Below are positions 17,378-25,348 of a stretch of DNA of 36,297 nt, in pieces. The translations under genes and the position numbers were made by a program. The first letter of the stretch is position 1. Each line of letters starts with the position of its first letter. The DNA comes from Chloroflexota bacterium (lineage in GTDB: Bacteria; Chloroflexota; Dehalococcoidia; Lucifugimonadales; UBA3495). The notes under the pieces are model-generated. The model worked only from the letters and a program-made list of their open reading frames with translations. It searched no databases and was not told the DNA's origin. The stretch spans positions 1 to 36,297 of the forward strand of contig JAPPGG010000012.1 in assembly GCA_028875055.1 (NCBI GenBank), given 5' to 3'.

Positions 17378-19296
17378 TGCGCGGAATGGGCGGCGGTTTC
17401 GGCGGCATGATGGGGGGGATGCGCGGCCTGAACTCGGGCGGCATCAACTCCCCGACAATGGACAACCTCAGCGATGACAACGCGCTGGGCGCGGTTTACA
17501 ACAACAAGGTAGTACTGCGCCTGATCTCCTACATGGGGCCCTACAAGAGCGACGTAATAAAGAGCCTGATTGCGGTACTGATTTACACGTTAGCCAATGC
17601 CAGCATACCAATGCTGATACTGCTGGGCGTGAACAATGGCATCAGTTCCGGCGATTTCTGGAGCATGCATCCCCTGCACCTGGTGGGAGCGGCTTTCCTG
17701 GGCGTTACCCTGGTGCACTTTGCGTCCAACTACCTGCAGTTCGTGTTCATGGCGAGGGTGGGGCAGAGCATTCTTTACTCCCTGCGCACCCAGATGTTCA
17801 GCCACCTGCAGGACATGTCGCCTTCCTTTTATCACCGGACGGCGACGGGACGGATTATGTCCCGCAGCCAAAGCGACGTGCTGCAGCTGCAGGAAACCTT
17901 TGAGATGCTGGTGCTGGCCCTGGCCGACGTTCTGACGCTGGCGTTCATCATCATCTACATGCTGCTGGTTGACTGGGAACTGGCCCTGGTGAGCCTGAGC
18001 ATTGTGCCGGTCCTGTTCTTCATCCTGGCTTACTGGCAGCGATTTGCCCGCCGGTCCTTTATGCGCATCCGCCGGGCCATTGCCATGGTCAACGGGGAAT
18101 ACAACCAGAACATTACCGGCGTTCGCGTGGTGCAGAGCCTCAACCGGCAAGACGAGAATCTTCGCCATTTTGAAGAACTGAACCACGAGCACCTGGATGC
18201 CAACCTGCAGGCCAGCCGGTTCTCGGGAGGGCTGCAGCCCATGGTGGAGTTCCTCATCGGCGTGGGCATGGGCTTCGGTGTGGTGTTTGTGGGCGGCCTG
18301 CTGGCCAAGAACGGCAACCTGGAATGGGGCGTGCTACTGGCATTCGCCGTCTGGATCCAGAGGTTCTTCGAGCCTATACGCCACCTTACCATGCAGTACG
18401 GCGTCTTCCAGCGTTCAATGGCTGCCGGCGTCCGCATCTTCGAACTGATGGACCTGAGGCCGGAGGTTGTTGACAAGCCCGATGCCATCGAAATGCCGCC
18501 AGTGAGGGGTGAAATCCGGTTCGAGGACGTGAACTTCCACTACGTGGAGGGCGTGGAAGTATTGCAGGACGTGAACCTGCACATCCGGCCTGGCGAAAAC
18601 GTGGCCCTGGTGGGTTCCACCGGCGCGGGCAAGAGTACCCTGGTAACCCTGATTCACCGCTTTGCCGACGTGACCAAGGGCAAGATAACCATTGACGGCT
18701 ACGACCTGCGGGACGTTCAACGGGAGTCCCTGGTGTCCCAGATGAGCATGGTGCTGCAGGAGCCTTACCTGTTCTCCGGCAACGTGCGCGACAACATCCG
18801 GTACTGCTACGACGACGCCACTGACGAGGACGTAATCGAAGCGGCCAAGGCCGTGGGGGCGCACGACTTCATCATGGCGCTGGAGGATGGCTACGACACC
18901 GTGCTGGCGGAACGGGGCGTTAACCTGAGCGTGGGCCAGCGGCAGTTGATCAGCTTCGCCCGGGCCATCGTTGGAGACCCCAGGATCATCGTGCTGGACG
19001 AGGCCACGGCCAACATTGACACCCACACGGAAATCCTGATCCAGGAGGCTTTAAGCCATGTCCTGGAAGGAAGGACGTCCATTGTGATTGCCCACCGTCT
19101 TTCGACGATTCGCAGCGCGGACAAGATCGTGGTGCTGGACCGGGGGCGCATCGCCGAGGTGGGGCGCCACGAGGACCTGCTGCGCCAGGGCGGCGTATAT
19201 GCCCGCCTCTACGCCATCAACTACGGCCTGAACCTGGACAATGGGGTTGAGCCAGGCGGCGGTCAGTTGATACCCGCCCCAGCGGACAATGATTAG
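17377..19296 (+). CDS. ABC exporter half-transporter, catalytically competent partner (BmrD/TM288-like)
   Basis: The 639-aa partner has a Gly/Met-rich N-terminal leader (GMGGGFGGMMGGMRG, about 3-17), six membrane helices (about 55-350) and an NBD with Walker A GSTGAGKST. Its Walker B, LD541-E542, has the catalytic Glu intact. The ABC signature is L517-S-V-G-Q521 instead of LSGGQ. The degenerate site of the heterodimer is built from Walker A/B of one subunit and the signature of the other. The Asp512 of the first gene and the LSVGQ here therefore fall in the same site, while the second site is canonical. This agrees with a TM287/288-type asymmetric exporter. The start overlaps the preceding stop. 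A terminator-like palindrome follows 28 nt after the stop. Confidence 0.93.
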   Translation: MRGMGGGFGGMMGGMRGLNSGGINSPTMDNLSDDNALGAVYNNKVVLRLISYMGPYKSDVIKSLIAVLIYTLANASIPMLILLGVNNGISSGDFWSMHPLHLVGAAFLGVTLVHFASNYLQFVFMARVGQSILYSLRTQMFSHLQDMSPSFYHRTATGRIMSRSQSDVLQLQETFEMLVLALADVLTLAFIIIYMLLVDWELALVSLSIVPVLFFILAYWQRFARRSFMRIRRAIAMVNGEYNQNITGVRVVQSLNRQDENLRHFEELNHEHLDANLQASRFSGGLQPMVEFLIGVGMGFGVVFVGGLLAKNGNLEWGVLLAFAVWIQRFFEPIRHLTMQYGVFQRSMAAGVRIFELMDLRPEVVDKPDAIEMPPVRGEIRFEDVNFHYVEGVEVLQDVNLHIRPGENVALVGSTGAGKSTLVTLIHRFADVTKGKITIDGYDLRDVQRESLVSQMSMVLQEPYLFSGNVRDNIRYCYDDATDEDVIEAAKAVGAHDFIMALEDGYDTVLAERGVNLSVGQRQLISFARAIVGDPRIIVLDEATANIDTHTEILIQEALSHVLEGRTSIVIAHRLSTIRSADKIVVLDRGRIAEVGRHEDLLRQGGVYARLYAINYGLNLDNGVEPGGGQLIPAPADND

Positions 19297-19324
19297 ATAA
19301 TTCGGTCAATCCGGCGACAAGGAC

Positions 19325-19349
19325 AGGGGCGGGTGCTGTACCCGCCCCT
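19325..19349. terminator. Likely bidirectional terminator, GGGGCGGGT palindrome copy 3
   Basis: AGGGGCGGGT (19325-19334) and ACCCGCCCCT (19340-19349) form a perfect 10-bp stem with loop GCTGT. It is followed by GATTTTTG. It lies between the convergent 3' ends of the ABC exporter operon (+) and the alpha/beta hydrolase (-). Confidence 0.7.
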
Positions 19350-19375
19350 GATTTTTGTCTCGGCACTGTCCCGAA

Positions 19376-20266
19376 CTACGGCTCGGCCAGGAACTCCATT
19401 ATCACTGAGGCAAGTTCGTCGGGTTTGTGGTAGCCGATGTCGTGAATCGTTTCAGGGATCCAGTGGACCCGGTTATTGGGTACGGCCCTGGCCGCTGCTT
19501 CTACCATAATGGTCTTGGTGCGGCTGAACTCGCCACCGGCCCGGTCGGGCCGGGGTCCGGCGGGAACTATCAGCGTGGGGCACTGGATGTTGGGCAAGGT
19601 AACCGAGGGCGGCTCCCCCCACATTGCCTCCAGCACCTGGGCGTGGTTGGACGGACGGAGGATGTCCTGGATGTGGCCCGATTCATCCTCGTACACCATG
19701 GTCTGGACAACGCGTTCCAGGTCATCGGCCCAGCAATCACCCAATTGTTCGCTTATGCGGTCCAGGAATTCCTGGCGGGTTCCGGATACATTGCGGGGCG
19801 CAAAGCGGTTGCGGAACAGGTCCCAGGAAGCATCGGGCAGCAGGTGGCCATCGAGAAATCCGCCGTCAATCATGACCAGCCGGCTGACTCTCTCCGGAAA
19901 TTTGGCAGCGACATTAATGGCCACGTTGCCGCCCCAGGAGTGGCCGAGGACGGCCGCCCTTTCAACGCCGAGGTGGTCCAGGAACCTGATGGCGTCCGCG
20001 GCCAGGGTTTGCCAGTCGTAGCCCGTGGGCGCCTGGGTGGTCTGGCCGTGGCCGCGCTGGTCGGGCGCCCACACCCGGTGCTGGGCAGAGAGCCGGGCGG
20101 CCAGCCTTTCGTACCAGTTGGCCGAGGAAGCCAGACCATGCAGGGCCAATATGGGAGTGGCGGCTGAGTCGCCGGATGAAAGCCACTCCTGGTACCGGAC
20201 TTCCAGGTCACCAATGGTGGCGCGATGTTCAGTCGGAGCGGCGGAAGCGTTGCCGGAACTGGTCAA
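19376..20266 (-). CDS. Alpha/beta hydrolase
   Basis: This 296-aa alpha/beta-hydrolase-fold protein resembles small-molecule hydrolases such as epoxide, haloalkane or ester hydrolases. It has the oxyanion segment LHGLASS (near 42), the nucleophile elbow GHS110WGG, and a C-terminal catalytic His in ETIHDIGYHKP. D70 in the PDQRGHG loop is family-typical. The start is set at TTG 20266 because GGAGG lies 7 nt upstream and the family-like sequence begins soon after. A longer frame from 20575 would add about 100 residues of non-family sequence and is rejected. Its substrate cannot be predicted. It is a single-gene unit, convergent with the ABC operon. Confidence 0.8.
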   Translation of the reverse strand: MTSSGNASAAPTEHRATIGDLEVRYQEWLSSGDSAATPILALHGLASSANWYERLAARLSAQHRVWAPDQRGHGQTTQAPTGYDWQTLAADAIRFLDHLGVERAAVLGHSWGGNVAINVAAKFPERVSRLVMIDGGFLDGHLLPDASWDLFRNRFAPRNVSGTRQEFLDRISEQLGDCWADDLERVVQTMVYEDESGHIQDILRPSNHAQVLEAMWGEPPSVTLPNIQCPTLIVPAGPRPDRAGGEFSRTKTIMVEAAARAVPNNRVHWIPETIHDIGYHKPDELASVIMEFLAEP

Positions 20267-20600
20267 AGCAAATCCTCCAGAAAATTGGCTGTCGAAGGGG
20301 GAATTACATGGGGATGGGGCGATTATAGCACGGGTATGTTGCCCCAACTCCTTGGGCCTTGGCGCCTCACGGGCGACGTCTTGCCTTGAGATCCGTGAAA
20401 AATTGTTTTTTAGCGCGATTTCCGCCCATTTTTGCTCGTCCCGTATCTGGGCATTTCCTTTCTCGAGCGGCAGTGGGAAGAAAATTGAGCGGTCTCCCGG
20501 GCTGTGACTTATGGAGGCGAGTGGCTGCGCCGAAGCATCTGAATCCGTACCTGGCTGGCAGGCATCGGGACCCAAACCACGGCTCCCTGCCAGGAGTTTA

Positions 20601-20626
20601 GACCCTTCGGCAAGCTCAGGGTGACA
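20601..20626 (-). repeat. Partial inverted copy of the dispersed repeat
   Basis: On the minus strand this reads ATGTCACCCTGAGCTTGCCG and on to AAGGGTC. It matches the first about 27 nt of the copies at 346 and 9561 with about three mismatches. Confidence 0.6.
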
Positions 20627-20680
20627 TTATAAAGGTCAAGCGTACATTATAGAGGTCAGGGGTACATGACAGGGCTCAGG
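20621..20680 (+). repeat. Imperfect 20-bp tandem repeat, three units
   Basis: Units GTGACATTATAAAGGTCAAG, CGTACATTATAGAGGTCAGG and GGTACATGACAGGGCTCAGG follow one another without a gap. Neighbouring units share about 15 of 20 positions. A fourth, very decayed unit may follow. Possible roles include a protein-binding array or an insertion-sequence remnant; nothing more can be read. Confidence 0.5.
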
Positions 20681-21040
20681 CTAACGCGATATGCCCAGGG
20701 GGACATGATTGCTTGCTGCGAGCCCTGGCGCAATTTGAGCGGAAATTACTATGCGATTGTTCCGGGCCCCTGACGTAATTCTCCCTGGTTCAGTCACTCC
20801 ACTATGACATGATAGTAGGCGAGGGATATCCGGCCTGAAAAGGTGGGAATGTCAGCGCTATGGTGTTAACGGCAATACTGTGCATCGCCTTTCGGCAGGA
20901 CTCGGGATGATGTTTTTACTTTGCCTAAAGGCTTGCGCAATCCTGGTTGGAGGAAAAATCCCTCGGCCTTGAGCAGTATTGTCTTGGCCCTGAAGGAATG
21001 GGTATGCTATCTTGTAATTGCCCCGCCAAGTTAAAGGTTG

Positions 21041-22699
21041 ATGGCAACCGTCACACCGGTAACCGGAGGGTTTTTGGCTGAAGTCACCCGAACGGTCGAG
21101 GAACTGGGACGCTACGACACCCTGGTTGAGTCCACGCTAGCTAGGCTGGACCGGGAGAAGGTGGTCGCTCGCATGTGGCAAGGCGACCACCGAGTGTGGA
21201 GCGACGACCCAACTGAAATTGAAGACCGGCTGGGTTGGCTGACCATTCCCGAAAAAATGGCGGGCAAAGTCTCCGCCCTTTCCACTTTTGCCTCCCAGGT
21301 ACAGGGGGCCGGGTTCACCAACGTGGTACTGCTGGGAATGGGCGGCAGTAGCCTGGGCCCGGAAGTAATACGGCGAACCCTCGGCAGCTCGCCCGGCTTC
21401 CCGCAACTGCGGGTGCTGGATTCGACCCTACCTGCCTGGATTCAGGCAACGGATGCGGCCATTGATCCCGCCAGGACAATTTTCCTGGTTTCTTCAAAAT
21501 CCGGCACAACCATCGAGTCCACCACCCTCTGCGCCCATTTCCTCCAACGGGTAACCGATGCGGTGGGAGAGGGGCCGGCCGGCGGCAATTTCGTAGCTAT
21601 CACCGACCCAAGCACTCCACTGGAAGCCCTGGGGAAAAGGGAAGGCTTTCGCCAGGTTTTCCTGAATCACCCGGAAATTGGTGGGAGATACTCGGTACTG
21701 TCCTATTTCGGGATGGTGCCCGCGGCGCTGATCGGCCTGGACCTGGCAGACTTCCTGACCAGGGCTGGCGCCATGCAGGCAAGTTGCTCCGTTGCGGAGG
21801 CGACCGCCAACCCGGGGGCCAGGCTGGGGGCCATAATGGGGTCAATGGCATTGGAAGGTCGGGACAAGCTGACCCTGGTTACTTCGCCGGCGCTGGCCGG
21901 GTTCGGGCTGTGGGTAGAGCAACTGTTGGCCGAGAGCCTTGGCAAGTCGGGGAAGGGGATCATACCCGTGCCCGGTGAACCGGAGCTTCCGCCGGACCAA
22001 TACAGCAACGACCGACTGATCGTTTACCTTCGCCTGCGGGGAGACGACAACGCAGCTACCGACACTCTTACGGAGAGTCTTTCCGGCAAGCACCCTACGG
22101 TACAGCTGGAATTGTGCGACCGTACGGACCTGGGGGCCGAGTTCTACCGCTGGGAGTTTGCCACTGCCGTGGCCGGCCACATCCTGGGAGTCCACCCCTT
22201 CGATCAGCCCAATGTGCAGGGCGCCAAGGACAAGACGGACCTGGTGCTGGAACAGTTCACCGCCACCGGCCGCCTGCCGACCATAAGGACCGGCGAGGCC
22301 ATGGAGAGCCTGCTGGGAAAGGCCGAGGCCGGCGATTACCTGGCCATTCTGGCCTATTTGCCCGATGACGAAGAGGTCTGCAGGTCCCTGGCGCAACTCC
22401 GCCTCCGCCTTACCGAAAAGCTGGGGATTCCCACTACCACCGGCTTCGGACCCCGCTACCTCCACTCCACCGGCCAGTTGCACAAGGGAGGGCCAGGCTC
22501 CGGAATTTTCCTGCAGCTTACCGCAGACCATCCGGTGGAGATGCCGATACCGGGACGACCATACACCTTCGGAACCCTGGCCGATGCCCAGTCTGTCGGC
22601 GACCTTCAGGCCCTGCAGGAACTGGGAAGGCGAGCTGCCCGGGTACACCTTGGCGCTGACCCGACCGCAGGAATCCAGCGGCTGACCGCTTCACTTTAA
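21041..22699 (+). CDS. pgi: Glucose-6-phosphate isomerase (Tal-Pgi type, isomerase part only)
   Basis: This enzyme interconverts glucose-6-phosphate and fructose-6-phosphate. The 552-aa protein matches the C-terminal isomerase half of bifunctional transaldolase/Pgi proteins; the transaldolase half is absent. It has two SIS domains: the first with LLGMGGSSLGPEV and SSKSGTTIES (sugar-phosphate binding), the second ending in GPRYLHSTGQLHKGGPGSG with the conserved His and Lys. EIGGRYSVLS carries the Glu region of the active site. The start is placed at ATG 21041 with AAAGG a few nt upstream; a TTG just before it is also possible. It leads a co-directional cluster with gnd (28 nt later) and zwf, which suggests an oxidative pentose phosphate operon. 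Confidence 0.88.
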   Translation: MATVTPVTGGFLAEVTRTVEELGRYDTLVESTLARLDREKVVARMWQGDHRVWSDDPTEIEDRLGWLTIPEKMAGKVSALSTFASQVQGAGFTNVVLLGMGGSSLGPEVIRRTLGSSPGFPQLRVLDSTLPAWIQATDAAIDPARTIFLVSSKSGTTIESTTLCAHFLQRVTDAVGEGPAGGNFVAITDPSTPLEALGKREGFRQVFLNHPEIGGRYSVLSYFGMVPAALIGLDLADFLTRAGAMQASCSVAEATANPGARLGAIMGSMALEGRDKLTLVTSPALAGFGLWVEQLLAESLGKSGKGIIPVPGEPELPPDQYSNDRLIVYLRLRGDDNAATDTLTESLSGKHPTVQLELCDRTDLGAEFYRWEFATAVAGHILGVHPFDQPNVQGAKDKTDLVLEQFTATGRLPTIRTGEAMESLLGKAEAGDYLAILAYLPDDEEVCRSLAQLRLRLTEKLGIPTTTGFGPRYLHSTGQLHKGGPGSGIFLQLTADHPVEMPIPGRPYTFGTLADAQSVGDLQALQELGRRAARVHLGADPTAGIQRLTASL

Positions 22700-22727
22700 G
22701 CGCTTACCCCACAAGGGAGGTCAATCC

Positions 22728-23648
22728 GTGGAACTGGGAATGATCGGCCTGGGCCGCATGGGCGGCAACATGGCGCAGCGGCTGCTGGTCTCCGGCCACC
22801 GGGTAGTGGCCTACGACACCAACCAGGACGCCGTTGCCGGAAGCAGGTCCCTGGGCGCAGACGGGGCCAGCACCCTGGAAGAACTGACGGCCCAGCTCAC
22901 TCCCCCACGTCCCATATGGTTGATGCTCCCCCAGGGCCAGCCAACGGAAGACACCATGGACGCGCTGGCGCCCCTGCTGCAACCCGCCGACGTAATACTG
23001 GACGGTGGAAACGCCAATTACAAGGACACCCTGCGGCGGGCCGAAAAGCTGGCTGGAATGGGCATTGACCTGGTGGACGTGGGGACCAGCGGCGGCATCT
23101 GGGGCCTGTCAGAAGGCTATACGCTGATGGTGGGCGGGAAGGACGAAGTATTCCAGCGGCTGGAGCCCATATTCCAGTCCCTGGCCCCCGGCCCCGACCG
23201 GGGGTACAGCCACGTTGGGCCGGTTGGCGCGGGCCACTTCGTCAAGATGGTGCACAACGGGGTGGAGTATGCCCTGATGGAGGCCTACGCGGAAGGCTTC
23301 GAGTTGATGGCGGCCAAGGAGGAGTTCAACCTGGACCTGCCCAGGATTGCCAACACCTGGCGGCACGGCAGCGTGGTGCGGTCCTGGCTGCTGGACCTGG
23401 TGGTGTCGGCGCTGGAGGATGACCCGAGCCTGTCGGACCTGCAGGCCTACGTGGAGGACTCGGGCGAGGGCAGGTGGACGGTCCAGGAGTCGGTGGACCT
23501 CGCCGTGCCCGCTCCGGTCATAACCCTCTCCCTGCTGCAAAGATTCCGTTCCCGCCAGGCCCAGCCCTTTGGCGCCAAGCTGCTGGCCGCCCTGCGCAAC
23601 CAGTTCGGGGGCCACCCAGTGCGGAGGTCCGGCGATGGCGATGACTGA
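22728..23648 (+). CDS. gnd: 6-phosphogluconate dehydrogenase, decarboxylating (short GndA/YqeC type)
   Basis: This enzyme oxidises 6-phosphogluconate to ribulose-5-phosphate and CO2 with NAD(P)H formation. The 306-aa protein is the short form of the family. It has the Rossmann motif GLGRMGGNMA (residues 6-15), the substrate-binding DVGTSGGIWG, and the catalytic GPVGAGHFVKMVHNGVEY with Lys and His-Asn. The start is GTG at 22728, supported by GGGAGG 7 nt upstream. The stop TGA overlaps the first 14 nt of zwf, so translation is coupled. No 6-phosphogluconolactonase gene is in the cluster; the lactone may open spontaneously or by an enzyme encoded elsewhere. Cofactor preference (NAD versus NADP) was not determined. 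Confidence 0.9.
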   Translation: MELGMIGLGRMGGNMAQRLLVSGHRVVAYDTNQDAVAGSRSLGADGASTLEELTAQLTPPRPIWLMLPQGQPTEDTMDALAPLLQPADVILDGGNANYKDTLRRAEKLAGMGIDLVDVGTSGGIWGLSEGYTLMVGGKDEVFQRLEPIFQSLAPGPDRGYSHVGPVGAGHFVKMVHNGVEYALMEAYAEGFELMAAKEEFNLDLPRIANTWRHGSVVRSWLLDLVVSALEDDPSLSDLQAYVEDSGEGRWTVQESVDLAVPAPVITLSLLQRFRSRQAQPFGAKLLAALRNQFGGHPVRRSGDGDD

Positions 23649-25125
23649 GACGATTGAACTGCCTGACGGTCCCATTACCCTGGTAATTTTTGGCGCCAGT
23701 GGAGACCTGACGCGCCGCAAGCTGATTCCCGCCCTGGCCAGCCTGCACAGCAAGGGACGACTGCCCCCCGACCTGAACATACTGGGGGTGGCTCGCAGCG
23801 ATATGGGGGACGCCGAGTTTCACACCGTGCTTGAGGAATTCCTGGGCAGCGACGGGATGAGCAGGCCAACCCCCGGCCAGTGGGCCGAATTCACCTCCCG
23901 CCTCCACTACTTGCACGGGGACGTTACCAGCGCGGAGGACATGGAAGAGGTGAGGCGAAAGCTGGCCGACATTGAAGGCGAGGGCAATGTCGGCAACCGG
24001 CTTTACTATCTTTCCCTTGCTCCCTCCCTGTACCAGCCGGCCATAACGGGGCTGGGCAATGCCGGCATGGCAGACGACAGCAATAGCTGGCGGCGGCTGG
24101 TTGTTGAGAAGCCCTTCGGGACCGATCTGGCTTCAGCCCGGGGGTTAAACGACATCGCCCACTCGGTGTTCCGGGAAGACCAGGTGTTTCGCATCGACCA
24201 CTATCTAGGCAAGGAAACGGTGCAGAATCTGCTGGTGTTCCGCTTCGCCAACGCCATCTTTGAACCGGTCTGGAATCGCAACTACATTGACCACGTTCAG
24301 ATAACCGTGGCGGAAACCCTGCGGATTGACGAGAGGGGAGAGTACTACGACCAGACGGGCATTCTGCGGGACATGTTCCAGAACCACCTGCTCCAGCTGC
24401 TGACGCTGGTGGCCATGGAGCCGCCCCATGCCTTTGAGGCGGAGGCGCTGCGCAACGAGAAGGTGAAGGTTCTCAGCGCCATCCGGCGGATTCACGCCGA
24501 GGACGTGGGACGCCACGCCATTCCGGGCCAGTACCGCAGCTACCGGGATGAGCCCGGGGTTTCTCCCGATTCGGAAACAGCCACCTACGCCGCCCTGCGC
24601 CTTCACGTGGACAACTGGCGCTGGCAAGGGGTGCCGTTTTACTTGCGTTCCGGCAAGGCGCTGCGCAGCAAGTCCACCGAAATCATCATCCAGTTTCGCA
24701 ACCCGCCCCATATGCTTTTCCCCCTGGCGGAGGACGAGGACATTCCGGCCAACACCCTGGCGATATTCGTGCAGCCGGACGAGGGCTTTCACCTGGAGTT
24801 TCAGACCAAGACGCCGGAAGCGGGACTTCAGATGCGCAAGGCAGAGCTGGAGTTTCACTACCACGAGGCCTTCAGCGGGCAGGCCATCCCCGACGCCTAC
24901 GAGCGACTGCTGCTGGATGCCCTGAACGGCGACGCCTCTCTTTTCACCCGGGCGGACGAAATCGAGCAGGCCTGGGGCATTGTAGATCCCATAATTTCCG
25001 GCCTGGACCTCCCGCAGGCGCCCCGCCCCTATTACTACTCCGAGGGCAGCTGGGGCCCCGTGGAGTCTGACCGATTCCTGGGCGCTGACGGGCGAGCGTG
25101 GCTGTCCGGCGGCAGGTCACGGTGA
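23635..25125 (+). CDS. zwf: Glucose-6-phosphate 1-dehydrogenase
   Basis: This is the first step of the oxidative pentose phosphate pathway: it oxidises glucose-6-phosphate to 6-phosphogluconolactone with NADP. The 496-aa protein has the nucleotide motif FGASGDLTRRKLIPAL near the N-terminus, the active-site RIDHYLGKE with its catalytic His, and VEKPFGTDL. Length is normal. The ATG at 23635 is chosen because GGAGG lies 7 nt upstream and the protein then begins MAMTETIELPDG. A longer frame into gnd (from 23569) has no family resemblance. It overlaps gnd by 14 nt. It ends with TGA, showing that UGA works as a normal stop in this genome. The selenoprotein genes begin 223 nt downstream. Confidence 0.95.
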   Translation: MAMTETIELPDGPITLVIFGASGDLTRRKLIPALASLHSKGRLPPDLNILGVARSDMGDAEFHTVLEEFLGSDGMSRPTPGQWAEFTSRLHYLHGDVTSAEDMEEVRRKLADIEGEGNVGNRLYYLSLAPSLYQPAITGLGNAGMADDSNSWRRLVVEKPFGTDLASARGLNDIAHSVFREDQVFRIDHYLGKETVQNLLVFRFANAIFEPVWNRNYIDHVQITVAETLRIDERGEYYDQTGILRDMFQNHLLQLLTLVAMEPPHAFEAEALRNEKVKVLSAIRRIHAEDVGRHAIPGQYRSYRDEPGVSPDSETATYAALRLHVDNWRWQGVPFYLRSGKALRSKSTEIIIQFRNPPHMLFPLAEDEDIPANTLAIFVQPDEGFHLEFQTKTPEAGLQMRKAELEFHYHEAFSGQAIPDAYERLLLDALNGDASLFTRADEIEQAWGIVDPIISGLDLPQAPRPYYYSEGSWGPVESDRFLGADGRAWLSGGRSR

Positions 25126-25348
25126 GGAGGCAGTTTCCCGCCACCATCAAGACAATAGCGAGGCCGAGAGTCTAAGCTGCCCTGACTTGTTCAGATTCCC
25201 CGGGGGTGAGACGCTCAGCACGCTGCTGGCCACCCCAGCAATCCGGAAGTCCGGCCCCATCGTATGCTAGAATTAGCAACGTCCCAAGAGACGGATGGTC
25301 TAGAGTCAAGGGACGGTTGGCTTACACTTTTGTACGGGGGTATTCCCA

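Larger units (their letters stand above)
20267..21040. other. 774-nt divergent intergenic region between hydrolase and pgi
   Basis: No gene is supported. The region includes an inverted partial copy of the dispersed repeat (20601-20626), an imperfect 20-bp tandem repeat (20621-20680), and AT-richer sequence before pgi. A weak promoter-like pair, TTGTCT (20979-20984) and TATGCT (21003-21008) with 18-nt spacing, could serve pgi-gnd-zwf. Confidence 0.55.

Noticed and set aside
20267-20575. N-terminal extension of the alpha/beta hydrolase by about 100 residues
   Set aside because: The extension has no family resemblance, while TTG 20266 has a well-placed GGAGG.
20621-20720. CRISPR array
   Set aside because: The 20-bp units abut without unique spacers and degrade rapidly, so this is a tandem repeat, not repeat-spacer structure.
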